Shown: piece by piece, positions 27,070-39,100 of the stretch
Layout: each line of letters starts with the position of its first letter
Numbering within the stretch: position 1 is the stretch's first letter
Assembly: GCF_000368965.1 (NCBI RefSeq)
Contig: NZ_KB849780.1
Span: forward strand, 1 to 64,000
Direction of reading: 5' to 3'
Origin: Acinetobacter calcoaceticus DSM 30006 = CIP 81.8
GTDB lineage: Bacteria; Pseudomonadota; Gammaproteobacteria; Pseudomonadales; Moraxellaceae
DNA: 64,000 nucleotides
The notes under the pieces: generated by a model
What the model saw: only the letters and a program-made list of their open reading frames with translations
What the model was told of the DNA's origin: nothing
Database searches by the model: none
Program-made: the position numbers and the translations under genes

Positions 27070-28389
27070 TTAATGTTCTTTAATTTTTGAATGATGCTTA
27101 GTATCTTTCATAAAAATATAAATAATGAGTGAAATGAAGATCATAATAGTTACATAAATAAAGTACCAAGATTCATGACCAGCCTCTTTAAAACTCAAAG
27201 CAAAGAACTCTGCTGTACCGCCAAACAAGGTATTGGCAATCGCGTAGGGTAAAGCTACCCCTAAAGCCCGAATATGAGCAGGGAAAAGTTCAGCTTTAAC
27301 CACGGCATTAATTGATGTATAGCCTGTTACCATAACTAGACCTGCCAAACATAACCAGAAAGCAGTCCAATAGTTGTGTGTGGTTGCAAGGGTATTAAAT
27401 AAAATATAAGTAAATAAAACCCCAGTTACACCAAAAGCGATCATGAGTGGTTTACGTCCGATTCGGTCTGACAAAGCACCAGCTACAGGTTGTAAGCACA
27501 TGAAAATAAATAGCGCTAAAGTGGTAATTTGAGTGGCTTCGGGTTTTGTAAATCCGGAAGTATTCACTAAATATTTTTGTAGGTAAGTGGTGTAGGTATA
27601 AAAAGCTAAAGTTCCGCCAGCTGTTAAAAATAATACTGTAAAAGCTTCTTTTGGGTAGTGCTTGAATAAAGCAAACATGCCTGATTGTGGCTGGTCTTTT
27701 TCAGCTTGAGCATTTTTAAAAGATTGTGTTTCTAATAAGCCACGACGAATACGGAACACAACAATGGCAAGTAAAGCGCCAATAAAGAATGGAATGCGCC
27801 ATCCCCAATCATGCAACTGTTGTTCGGTTAATACGATTTGTAATATTAAAAGAACACATAGAGCCGTCAATTGTCCTGCAATTAAGGTTACATATTGAAA
27901 GCTTGAGAAAAAACCACGTCGATTTCTTTCAGCCATTTCACTTAAATAGGTGGCGCTTGCACCATATTCACCGCCTACACTTAAACCTTGAATTAAACGT
28001 GCGACAACCAAAAGTAGTGGAGCGAATACGCCAATGCTTTCATAGGAAGGGGTGACTGCAATGAGTAGAGAACCGACACACATTAAAGTGACGGAAAGCG
28101 TAAGACCTGCTTTGCGTCCTTTACGGTCTGAATAGATTCCCATAATCCATGCACCGATTGGGCGCATTAAGAAACCTACAGCAAAAATAGCGGCTGCTTG
28201 AAGTAACTGAGCAGTTTGACTTCCTTTGGGGAAAAAAGCATGAGCAAAATAGAGGGTAAATGCGGCATATACATACCAGTCGTACCATTCGACAAGGTTA
28301 CCAGCAGAACCACCTAAAATTGATTTTAGGCGAGTTTTTGTATCTAAATGAGGTTGTGGAGTTGTTGCTGTAGAGGGTTGATCAACCAT
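27070..28389 (-). CDS. MFS transporter, metabolite:H+ symporter (MHS) type
   Basis: 439 residues from ATG at 28389, with GGAG six bases upstream inside the longer frame (28401). Twelve hydrophobic segments. MHS hallmarks: GNLVEWYDWYVYAAFTLYFA in helix 1, SDRKGRKAGL in loop 2-3, RLIQGLSVGGEYGASATYLSE in helices 4-5, and SDRIGRKPLM in the middle loop. Relatives carry alpha-ketoglutarate, proline/betaine, shikimate or citrate; the substrate is not determined. Divergent from glpK across 384 bases. Confidence 0.88.
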   Translation of the reverse strand: MVDQPSTATTPQPHLDTKTRLKSILGGSAGNLVEWYDWYVYAAFTLYFAHAFFPKGSQTAQLLQAAAIFAVGFLMRPIGAWIMGIYSDRKGRKAGLTLSVTLMCVGSLLIAVTPSYESIGVFAPLLLVVARLIQGLSVGGEYGASATYLSEMAERNRRGFFSSFQYVTLIAGQLTALCVLLILQIVLTEQQLHDWGWRIPFFIGALLAIVVFRIRRGLLETQSFKNAQAEKDQPQSGMFALFKHYPKEAFTVLFLTAGGTLAFYTYTTYLQKYLVNTSGFTKPEATQITTLALFIFMCLQPVAGALSDRIGRKPLMIAFGVTGVLFTYILFNTLATTHNYWTAFWLCLAGLVMVTGYTSINAVVKAELFPAHIRALGVALPYAIANTLFGGTAEFFALSFKEAGHESWYFIYVTIMIFISLIIYIFMKDTKHHSKIKEH

Positions 28390-30282
<1,893 letters not shown>

Positions 30283-30305
30283 TTTCCTCTTAAACTAATT
30301 AAATC

Positions 30306-30367
30306 GCAGAGTAATCAATGAAGAGTTAACCTAGTAGCTATTTAAAATTGATTATTCTGCTTTTTTG
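30306..30367 (+). terminator. Long stem-loop with T-run between glpK and glpD
   Basis: GCAGAGTAATCAAT (30306-30319) pairs with ATTGATTATTCTGC (30347-30360) with one G-U, 27-base loop, then T6. Acts in the plus direction as a terminator or attenuator, or as an RNA-stability element. Confidence 0.65.
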
Positions 30368-30432
30368 ATTGTTGTTTCATCAATTTGATGTTTTAATTTT
30401 TAATAACATAAACAATAAAAAGAAAATGAGAA

Positions 30433-31950
30433 ATGACAGTACAAGCTAATGATTATTCAAAAATATATGATATTGCCGTGATTGGTGGCGGTATTAATGG
30501 TGTCGGTATTGCTAATGATGCGGCGGGCCGCGGATTATCCGTATTTTTATGTGAAAAAGACGATTTAGCTAGTCATACCTCATCTGCGAGCAGTAAATTA
30601 ATTCACGGTGGTTTACGCTATTTAGAACATAAAGAATTTCGGTTGGTTAGAGAAGCTTTAGCAGAGCGTGAAGTCTTGTTGGCTAAAGCCCCTCATATTA
30701 TTAAACCAATGCGTTTTATTATGCCTCATCGACCACATTTACGTCCTGCATGGTTAATTCGGGCAGGCCTATTTTTTTATGATCATTTAGGAAAACGAGA
30801 AAAATTATTAGGATCAAATCTCATTTATTTCAAAGAAGATAGTCCCTTAAAGCCAGCTATAACTCGAGGCTTTGAATATTCTGATTGTACTGTAGATGAT
30901 GCACGTCTTGTCGTATTAAACGCGCTACAAGCGAAAGAGAATGGGGCTAAAGTTGTAACACGAACACGATGTATTAAGGCTTATAGACAACAAGACTTGT
31001 GGCATCTGGAATTACAAACTGGGACTGAGCTTTATCAAATACGTGCAAAAGCGTTAGTGAATGCAGCCGGCCCTTGGGTCGAGGAAATTATTAGTGAAAA
31101 CCTACAATTAAAATCGCCATATCAAATTCGGCTTATACAAGGAAGTCATATTGTTGTGCCTAAACTGTACGATTGCCATAAAGCCTTTATTATGCAAAAC
31201 GAAGATCGACGTATTGTGTTTGCCATTCCTTATTTAGAACAATACACATTAATAGGTACGACAGATCAGGAATATTTGGATGATCCACAAAAGGTGGAGA
31301 TTACAGAAGTAGAAATTGATTACCTTTTAGCAGTGACAAATTCTCATTTTAAAAAGCAGCTCACCCGCGCAGATATTGTAAGTCAGTTTTCTGGAGTCCG
31401 AGCGTTATGTGATGATGAGTCAGATAATCCTTCAGCAGTTACACGTGACTATACTGTGGCATTGCAAGTGGAAGATAAAACCATTCCATTACTGTCCGTA
31501 TTTGGTGGAAAGATTACGACCTACCGGAAATTAGCGGAATCAGCTCTGGAACAACTTAGCTCATTTTTCATAGAAATGGGAGAGGAGTGGACCGCAAATG
31601 AAGTATTACCTGGTGCAGTGAATTGGACCACACTTGAAGATTTAGTTATAAGGATTCAAAACCAAGTGGAAGGGGTAACTGAGCAGCTTGCTACGCGCTG
31701 GGCAAATGCGTATGGCTCTAGAGTTTGGAATATTTTGCATGAGCAAAAAACTCTTGAGCAGTTGGGACAAGATTTTGGTCACGGTTTATTTGAATCTGAA
31801 GTTCAGTATTTATGTGAAAATGAATGGGCAAATACGGCAGAAGATATATTGTGGCGTAGAACTAAGCTAGGTTTGGCATTTGATGAAAAACAAGTAAAAA
31901 ATTTGGAAAGCTATTTGACTGGACGTCGACAAAAAGATGATGCTGCATAA
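30433..31950 (+). CDS. glpD: Aerobic glycerol-3-phosphate dehydrogenase
   Basis: 505 residues. FAD-binding Rossmann motif YDIAVIGGGINGVGIANDAAGRG near the N-terminus, then SSASSKLIHGGLRYLEHKEF, a DAO-fold core with LVNAAGPWVEEI and the C-terminal SVFGGKITTYRKLAE plus the helical cap (EWANTAEDILWRRTKLGL). It oxidises glycerol-3-phosphate to dihydroxyacetone phosphate at the inner membrane and feeds electrons to ubiquinone. Together with GlpK it makes a glycerol catabolic route; no glpF or glpR is in the window. Confidence 0.97.
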   Translation: MTVQANDYSKIYDIAVIGGGINGVGIANDAAGRGLSVFLCEKDDLASHTSSASSKLIHGGLRYLEHKEFRLVREALAEREVLLAKAPHIIKPMRFIMPHRPHLRPAWLIRAGLFFYDHLGKREKLLGSNLIYFKEDSPLKPAITRGFEYSDCTVDDARLVVLNALQAKENGAKVVTRTRCIKAYRQQDLWHLELQTGTELYQIRAKALVNAAGPWVEEIISENLQLKSPYQIRLIQGSHIVVPKLYDCHKAFIMQNEDRRIVFAIPYLEQYTLIGTTDQEYLDDPQKVEITEVEIDYLLAVTNSHFKKQLTRADIVSQFSGVRALCDDESDNPSAVTRDYTVALQVEDKTIPLLSVFGGKITTYRKLAESALEQLSSFFIEMGEEWTANEVLPGAVNWTTLEDLVIRIQNQVEGVTEQLATRWANAYGSRVWNILHEQKTLEQLGQDFGHGLFESEVQYLCENEWANTAEDILWRRTKLGLAFDEKQVKNLESYLTGRRQKDDAA

Positions 31951-31951
31951 T

Positions 31952-31982
31952 AAAAAAGGTCGCATATAGCGACCTTTTTTAT
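31952..31982. terminator. Bidirectional terminator, glpD / pckG
   Basis: Stem GGTCGC / GCGACC (31958-31974), A6 before, T6 after; usable by both converging genes. Confidence 0.87.
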
Positions 31983-31991
31983 ATTTAGCAA

Positions 31992-33824
31992 TTAGAAGCC
32001 AGTTTTTACAGCTTCAAGTAAAGCTGTTTGACGTTCTTTTAATGCTTTTGGTAAGCGTTCACCAAGTTTATTGAATAACTCAGTGTGGCTTTCAATTTCA
32101 GTAACCCACTGATCTTTATTTTGAGCTGTGATAAGGTCAAATTCTTCTTTAGAGAAATCAGTACCTTCCCAGTTCAAGTCATCGTAAGTTGGAACAAGAC
32201 CAATTGGTGTTTCAACAGCGTTTGCACGACCTTCACAACGGTCAATGATCCACTCAAGAACACGCATGTTTTGACCGAAACCAGGCCATACGAAGTTGCC
32301 TTCAGCATCACGACGGAACCAGTTTACGTTGAAGATTTTTGGTAATTTATTACCAGCAGCTTCAGCTTTTGTACTTACTTCTTCACCAAGGCTTAACCAG
32401 TGATCAAAGTAGTCAGCCATGTTGTAGCCAGCAAATGGAAGCATCGCGAATGGGTCACGACGAACAATACCTTGTTGACCAACAGCAGCAGCAGTGGTTT
32501 CTGAACCCATAGTTGCAGCTTTATAAACGCCATCAACCCAATCAAAAGCTTCAGATACTAAAGGAACCGTATCTGCACGGCGACCACCGAAGATAAATGC
32601 AGAAATCGGAACACCTGCTGGATTTTCCCAGTCAGCATCGATAGAAGGGCATTGACCAGCAGCAACAGTGAAGCGCGCATTTGGATGAGCAGCTTTTTCA
32701 CCATTTACGTGAGGTTGACCTTTCCAGTTGGTTAAGTTAGTTGGAATTTCTTTAGAAAGACCTTCCCACCATACTTGACCATCATTAGTTACCGCAACGT
32801 TTGTATAGATAACATCTTTGTGAAGAGTTGCCATACAGTTAGGGTTAGTTTTGGTATTTGTACCAGGAGCAACACCAAAGAAACCAGCTTCTGGATTGAT
32901 TGCGTATAGACGACCATCTTCACCTGGTTTGATCCAAGCAATATCGTCACCTACAGTCTCAATTTTCCAGCCTTCATAGCCTGCTGGTGGAATTAACATT
33001 GCAAAGTTTGTTTTACCACATGCAGATGGGAATGCTGCAGCGATATAGTGTTTTTCACCTTGTGGGTTAGTTACACCAAGAATAAGCATATGTTCAGCTA
33101 ACCAACCTTGTTCGCGTCCCATAACAGAAGCAATACGAAGTGCTAAACATTTCTTACCAAGTAATGCGTTACCGCCATAACCAGAACCATAAGACCAGAT
33201 TTCACGAGTTTCTGGGTAATGAACGATGTATTTTTCAGGGTTACAAGGCCATGCAACGTCTTTTTGCCCTTCAGCGAGTGGAGCACCTACGGTATGAATA
33301 CAAGGAATAAATTCGCCGTCTGTACCTAACACGTCATAAACTGCTTTACCCATACGTGCCATTTTGCGCATGCTAACAGCAACGTAAGGAGAGTCAGTTA
33401 ACTCAATGCCGATATGAGCAATATGGCTTCCAAGTGGACCCATAGAGAAAGGCACAACGTACATCGTACGACCTTCCATTGACCCTTCAAACAAACCATT
33501 TAACTTTTCACGCATAACAGCTGGTTCTTCCCAGTTGTTTGTCGCACCAGCATCTTCTTTCTTTTGAGAGCAAATGTAGGTACGATCTTCAACACGCGCA
33601 ACATCAGATGGATCAGAATTTGCAAGATAAGAACCAGGATGTTTTTCTTGGTTTAATTTCTGCATGGTGCCGTTAGCGATCATCAAGTCGATTAGACGTT
33701 GATACTCTTCTTCGCTTCCGTCACACCATTCGATTTTTGCTGGTTTGGTTACGTTTGCAATTTCTTCAACCCATGCGATAAGCTTAGGATGACGAACGAA
33801 TTCTGGTGCGTTCACTGTGGTCAT
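31992..33824 (-). CDS. pckG: Phosphoenolpyruvate carboxykinase (GTP)
   Basis: 610 residues, the usual GTP-type length. The hallmark kinase-1 loop FPSACGKTN is at residues 265-273, with [21 protein letters not shown] and [16 protein letters not shown] before it and [15 protein letters not shown] after it. It converts oxaloacetate and GTP to PEP and CO2 for gluconeogenesis from acids. Most enterobacteria use the unrelated ATP enzyme (PckA); the GTP form is normal in Acinetobacter. A TGTACA-repeat element lies 21 bases before the start. Confidence 0.97.
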   Translation of the reverse strand: MTTVNAPEFVRHPKLIAWVEEIANVTKPAKIEWCDGSEEEYQRLIDLMIANGTMQKLNQEKHPGSYLANSDPSDVARVEDRTYICSQKKEDAGATNNWEEPAVMREKLNGLFEGSMEGRTMYVVPFSMGPLGSHIAHIGIELTDSPYVAVSMRKMARMGKAVYDVLGTDGEFIPCIHTVGAPLAEGQKDVAWPCNPEKYIVHYPETREIWSYGSGYGGNALLGKKCLALRIASVMGREQGWLAEHMLILGVTNPQGEKHYIAAAFPSACGKTNFAMLIPPAGYEGWKIETVGDDIAWIKPGEDGRLYAINPEAGFFGVAPGTNTKTNPNCMATLHKDVIYTNVAVTNDGQVWWEGLSKEIPTNLTNWKGQPHVNGEKAAHPNARFTVAAGQCPSIDADWENPAGVPISAFIFGGRRADTVPLVSEAFDWVDGVYKAATMGSETTAAAVGQQGIVRRDPFAMLPFAGYNMADYFDHWLSLGEEVSTKAEAAGNKLPKIFNVNWFRRDAEGNFVWPGFGQNMRVLEWIIDRCEGRANAVETPIGLVPTYDDLNWEGTDFSKEEFDLITAQNKDQWVTEIESHTELFNKLGERLPKALKERQTALLEAVKTGF

Positions 33825-34216
33825 GGTGAGGCCTATTCAAAATATGTACAACAATGTACAAGTCATTCATTGAGGTACAATGAAAGATCAAATAAAAAAG
33901 TGGCTGTATTAAAGCATAAAATCATAAAAAAAATAAGACTAAAGAATAAGAAATAGATATTTTGATTTTTAAATTTTCTTTATTAAAATCATGGATTTAT
34001 TGTTTTTTGGTGTATTTTATTCTTTACATTTTTATGTTGTATGTGTGTTATTTATATTATTTATTTTTTTTAAAATCAATGACTTGATGTTTAAATTTTT
34101 CTTGAGAATTATTATTGATTAAACAAATGATCATCATTCGAAATTTACATAAAGAGACTTTTATTAGGCGATTTTCTATACAAAATATAGGGTAAATCCT
34201 CTCTAAGATAATAAAA
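33825..34216. other. Divergent AT-rich intergenic region
   Basis: 392 bases between pckG and the lipid-kinase gene. Apart from the TGTACA element it is AT-rich with long T tracts and holds no credible ORF, tRNA or terminator. Both divergent genes must be promoted from here; no clear consensus promoter is visible. Confidence 0.5.
33845..33860. promoter_or_regulatory. Inverted/direct TGTACA repeat before pckG
   Basis: TGTACAACAATGTACA: two palindromic TGTACA hexamers 4 bases apart, 21 bases before the pckG ATG. On the minus strand it reads TTGTACA twice, spaced by 3. Position and symmetry suggest an operator overlapping the promoter. Confidence 0.45.
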
Positions 34217-35155
34217 ATGCGGACTTTAAAACCTCTCTCTATCATCTATAACCAGAAATCGGGTTTTCATGCTTCGAAACATGAAGATATGTATGAACAA
34301 TTAATGACTGTACTCACCGAATTTGGTTTTGAAATACAAGTTTTTGAATTAGCAGAGGGCGTCACCTTTGATGATTTGATGAATAAAGTTATCCATCGGC
34401 ATAGCCAAAGTGCACATTTAGGCGTTGTTGTTGCAGCTGGTGGTGATGGGACTTTAAATGCAGTCGCATCAAAACTTCGACATACCAATATCCCTATGGG
34501 AATTTTACCTTTGGGGACTTTTAATTATGTCGCTAAAGTTTTAGATATTCCTTTAGATTTATTAGAAGCCGCTGAAGTCATCGCTACAGGTACACCACGT
34601 TCTGTACATATTGCGACGATTAACGATCATATTTATTTGAACAATGCGAGCTTAGGCCTTTATCCATTGTTTATAAAAAAACGTGAGCTTTACAATAAAT
34701 ACTTAGGACGTTTGCCTTTACATGCCTATACCTCGGCTTTGGATGTTTTATTAAGAGAAAATAAATCAATGAAACTCTCCGTCACGGTTGATGGTAAGAA
34801 ATATCCAGTTAAAACACCTCTAATTTTCTTTGGTAATAATCAATTGCAATTGTGTGATATGAAACTAAGAATTGCGGATTGTGCTGCACAAGGGCGAGTT
34901 GCTGGAGTGGTCATTACAAAAAGTGATAGGCTTAGTTTATTAAACATGTTGTGGCAGTGGATTCAAGGCAAAGTAGAAGAGGCACAAGATGTTTATAGTT
35001 TTTGTGCAGACCATGTGATGGTAGATTGTGCAAAAAGATCAAAACTTACCGTGGCTTTAGATGGCGAAATAATAGAGATGAAAACACCATTAAATTTCAC
35101 TGTAGAAAAGAATGCTTTAAATATTATGGTGCCAAATGTTATTACATCTGTCTGA
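34217..35155 (+). CDS. Diacylglycerol kinase catalytic-domain lipid kinase (YegS/DagK type)
   Basis: 312 residues. The DAGK catalytic domain opens LSIIYNQKSG and carries the nucleotide loop VVAAGGDGTLNAVASKL (GGDGTLN) and GILPLGTFNYVAKVLDI. The C-terminal beta-rich half (LTVALDGEIIEMKTPLNFTV) is typical. Relatives phosphorylate diacylglycerol, sphingosine or phosphatidylglycerol in the cytoplasm. Unrelated in fold to the integral-membrane DgkA at 47926-48300. Overlaps the next gene by 20 bases. Confidence 0.9.
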   Translation: MRTLKPLSIIYNQKSGFHASKHEDMYEQLMTVLTEFGFEIQVFELAEGVTFDDLMNKVIHRHSQSAHLGVVVAAGGDGTLNAVASKLRHTNIPMGILPLGTFNYVAKVLDIPLDLLEAAEVIATGTPRSVHIATINDHIYLNNASLGLYPLFIKKRELYNKYLGRLPLHAYTSALDVLLRENKSMKLSVTVDGKKYPVKTPLIFFGNNQLQLCDMKLRIADCAAQGRVAGVVITKSDRLSLLNMLWQWIQGKVEEAQDVYSFCADHVMVDCAKRSKLTVALDGEIIEMKTPLNFTVEKNALNIMVPNVITSV

Positions 35156-35894
35156 TCTGCATTTTGGAACAGAAATTGAGGCCTGTTTAGATGCGATTCG
35201 GCTTTTTTGTACCCAACATAGACCTGAAGTTATTGTTGTGAGCGGAGATATTACTCAACGTGCCCGATATCAACAGTTTTATAATTGTCGCCAATTTTTA
35301 GATAGTCTTAATATTCCTTATCTTATTGTACCGGGTAATCACGATATTCCTTTGTATCATGTCTGGAACCGTTTTTTTTCTCCATTTACTCGCTATCAAT
35401 ATTTTTTTGGTCAGCTTGAGCCTACTTTAGAAACCCAGCATTTTTATATTGTTGGCGTGAATAGTATACGCCGCCGTTATCATACGCGTGGCCATATTTC
35501 GATTGAGCAAATTCAAACTACATATGAGCGATTACAGCAAGGGCCAGCGAATAAAATCAAATTAGTGGTTTTTCATCAGCCTTTTTATACTCCACCCGAT
35601 GATGAGCATGGTATTAAAGATTGTCCTGTATTAGGAAAAATGGCACTCGAAAAATGGAGTACCACAGGACTATTTGGAATGTTACACGGGCATCTACATA
35701 AAACTGCTGTATATGATTTGACGCAGATCTATCATTTAGAAATAGATCATCCTATTTATGACATTCATGCAGGGACAGCGACATCTAGCCGTCTGCATTA
35801 TCATGTTCCAAATAGTTTTAATGTCATTTCAAATGAGGGGAAAATTAATCATTATTGGTTTAATTACGATTTAAAGATTTTTCAATTAATTTAA
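35136..35894 (+). CDS. Calcineurin-like metallophosphoesterase
   Basis: 252 residues. All family metal motifs in order: LSDLHFG (D-x-H), VSGDITQRA (GD), VPGNHDIPL (GNHD), VFHQPFY (H) and LHGHLHKT (GHxH). It is likely cytoplasmic, as there is no signal peptide. The start is inside the end of the lipid-kinase gene (20-base overlap), so the two are translationally coupled, pointing to a linked step such as dephosphorylating a lipid or nucleotide product. Class III nucleotide cyclase-linked or CpdA-like phosphodiesterases have similar motifs; the substrate cannot be told. Confidence 0.88.
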   Translation: MLLHLSDLHFGTEIEACLDAIRLFCTQHRPEVIVVSGDITQRARYQQFYNCRQFLDSLNIPYLIVPGNHDIPLYHVWNRFFSPFTRYQYFFGQLEPTLETQHFYIVGVNSIRRRYHTRGHISIEQIQTTYERLQQGPANKIKLVVFHQPFYTPPDDEHGIKDCPVLGKMALEKWSTTGLFGMLHGHLHKTAVYDLTQIYHLEIDHPIYDIHAGTATSSRLHYHVPNSFNVISNEGKINHYWFNYDLKIFQLI

Positions 35895-36197
35895 TTTATA
35901 AAAAATTCTATAAGACATTTAACTTAAGAGTAGATTGATAAAATTTTATCCATTACAATGCCTAAGCTTTAAATTCTATATATGGGGAATAGAAAAACAT
36001 TATAAATGTTTTATCATTTTAAAATAATATTAATGAATACATAAAAACTTTTAACTATAAAAAGCCGCGATTTTTAAGCAGCTATAATAAGGGTTTATTA
36101 TTTTATGGAATTTAATAATATTTTATAAAAATGAGTATCTATTTTACTTAATATTTTAGAAAAACTTAATAATTATTTAAAATTTCATGGTGGAAAA
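35895..36197. other. AT-rich region before the Blp1-like adhesin gene
   Basis: 303 bases, no gene. A perfect TATAAT (36083-36088) could be a -10 for the adhesin gene but has no good -35 partner. A weak AT hairpin around 35995-36012 may end the upstream unit. Confidence 0.4.
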
Positions 36198-39100
36198 ATG
36201 GTACAAGTATCATTAATGGTAAATACTGCTTCAAAAAATAATACAGTTGATATTAATGTAGGCCAGACAAAAAATATTGTAGTAGATCCTAAAGAAATCG
36301 CAAAAATTGATATAAGCCCAGAAAAAATTGCCTCAATAACAAGAGAGGGAAATAATGCAATTATTCATCTAAAAGATGGAACTGAAATTGTTTTAGAAAA
36401 CTATTTTATTAGCGAAAATCCGCAAATTCTTTTAAATGAAGGGCAGAGTTATTGGACTGCCAATTTGGGTGAAGATGCTACCGGACAGCCCACTGTTAAT
36501 TATTTAGAATTAAAAGATGCACCAAAGTTTATAGATTCTTCATCTTCTGTACCTATCTGGTCTGGGGTGGTCAGTGCTTTAGCGGGCGCAGGAACAATTG
36601 CTTTATTGTCGCGGAAAGATGCTAAAGATACGACGCCTCCTGAGCCGGGTAATTTGAATCTCAAAAATCTTTTGGATTCAGGGGCTTCAACGACCGATCA
36701 GATCACTCAAGATAAAAACTTCAATTTAAAGGTTGAAGGGCAGGAAAGTGGCAGCCGAGTAACGTATTTGGTTTCTACTGATGAAGGAAAGACTTGGCAA
36801 GAAACAACAGTAGCTCAAAAAGATTTAGCTGATGGAAGTTATCTTTACAAAGCTGTAGTGACAGACCGAGCTGGAAATGCATCGGAAACCGCTATACAAA
36901 AAGTAGTGGTGAATACTACAGCGCCGAAAGCAGGTGAACTAACTTTATCTGATTTGAGTGATACAGGTGTTTCGACAACCGACCAGATTACGCAAGATCA
37001 AACTTTTGATTTAAAGATTAGTGGACAAGAAGTAAATAGCCAAATCATTTACTGGATATCGAAAGATGAAGGAAAGACTTGGCAGGAAACAATAGTAGCT
37101 CAGAAAGATTTGATTGATGGAAGTTATCTTTATAAAGCTGTGGTGACAGACGTTGCAGGGAATACCTCAGAAACTGCTGTCCAAAAAGTAGTTGTTGATA
37201 CAACGGCGCCGAAAGCAGGTGAACTAACTTTATCTGATTTGTCCGATACAGGTGTTTCAGCAACAGACCAGATCACACAAGATAATAGTTTTACTTTGAA
37301 GTTAGCCCAACCGATTGTTATCGGCGGACAAGCAGCTTTACTAGATCATTATGAAGTTTCGACAGATGACGGAAAGACTTGGCAGGAAACAACAGCTGAT
37401 CAAAAAGATTTAACGGATGGTGTTTACCAATATAAAGCTGTGGTGACAGATCTTGCAGGTAATACGTCTGAAACCGCTGTACAAAAAGTGGTGGTAGATA
37501 ATTCTTTAAATATTCAAGGAAGTACAGTAACTGTTAAACCAATTACTGAAGATAATAAGATAAGTTTAGTTGAAAAAGATCAGATTATTTCGATAAAACT
37601 GGAAATCGATAATCTACCAACAGATTTAAACAGCACGCTGACTACAGTAAATACTACCTTAAATGATGTTCTTTATAACTTTCATTTTGATGAAGTAACC
37701 CAAGAATGGATTGCCGAAATTCCAGCAGAACTTCTGTGGTCAGAACAGTTGGAAACTACTATATCAATTGATATTAGCCTTACTGATCAAGCTGGTAATA
37801 CAGCTATTATTCAACAGGTACATAGTTATAGTGTAGATCATACTCCGAATTCGCCAATACTAGATTCTCTAACTTTCAACAATATAGATGGAGCTATCAT
37901 TTCAGGTAGTGCTTATAAAGGAAGCAAGATTGATATCTACAATAAAAATGGTGATTGGCTTGCAAGTACAATAACTAATGATGAGGGTAAATTTACTCTA
38001 CAAGACCTTTCAATTAGTTCAAATCAAGAAGTTTATGCCGTCGCTACTTATAATGGATACAGCAGTGAACACTCATCAATTGGTCTAGTTACTGAAGTTC
38101 CAGCTCTTAGTATTCTACGAATTAGTCCAGAAGGTGTAATCATCGGCTATGCGACTGAAGGCAGCCACTTTATTGTAAAAGATCAGAATGAAAATATTTT
38201 ACAAGAATTTGATTCTACTGTATTTGATAACTCAGGTATTACGCCTTTTAGTGTAATGGCATTAGGTGAAGTGAGGCCATTTACTTTGTCCCTCGAACAG
38301 CCTTTGGAGGAAGGGACTCATATTATTATCTTGACAGATAAAGATAATGTTTCAGGCCATCCGCAATATATTACCGCAGACTATACCCCCGCAGTATTTT
38401 TAGAAACTCCACAATTTGATGTAAGTGGTGAAACTTTATCAGTACATGTTAATGAACCTAACAGCTTTATTCTTGTATTTTCCGGAACAGGAAATCTAAT
38501 CGCTAACGGTGTTACAGATGAGCAAGGTTTTGCAAGCTTATCTGTATTCCAATTTTTAAAAGAAGGCGAATCGGTTACCGTACAAGTAGTAGATAAAAAT
38601 CAGAATATTAGTGAAGCTCTAATCGAGGTTCCAAACTTTGCTTATATTCCACATGTTGAACGTATTACACAAGAAGGTTTAATTTCTGGGGTTGCTGAAG
38701 ATAATAGTACGGTAATTGTGCGTGATGCTGAGGGTAATGAATTAGGAAAACTTACATTAGGCGATGACAATAGTGGGAGTGACTTTAGTCATTTTAGCTT
38801 GAGTGTAAACCGTCCTTTAATTGATGGAGAGCAGATTTCCGTTCAAATTGTTGATAATAAAGGTTTGATGAGCCCTGAGCAGAATATTATTGTAGATCTG
38901 ACTCCTCCACCTGTTCCAACAGATTTAAATTTCAATGATATTGGTGATCTAGTTTATGGTCATGCAGAACCTTTCTCTGAAATTTTGGTTAAAGATGGAC
39001 AAGGAAACATTCTTAATAAATGGTTTTGGAATAATTGGACCGACGAGAGTGGAAGTTTCTCGATAGAATTAGGTATGTTTTTAACCAATGCTGAGACAGT

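Noticed and set aside
34120..34145. Fur-box-like AATGATCATCATT upstream of the lipid kinase gene
   Set aside because: Only a partial match to the 19-bp consensus in very AT-rich sequence; not strong enough to annotate.
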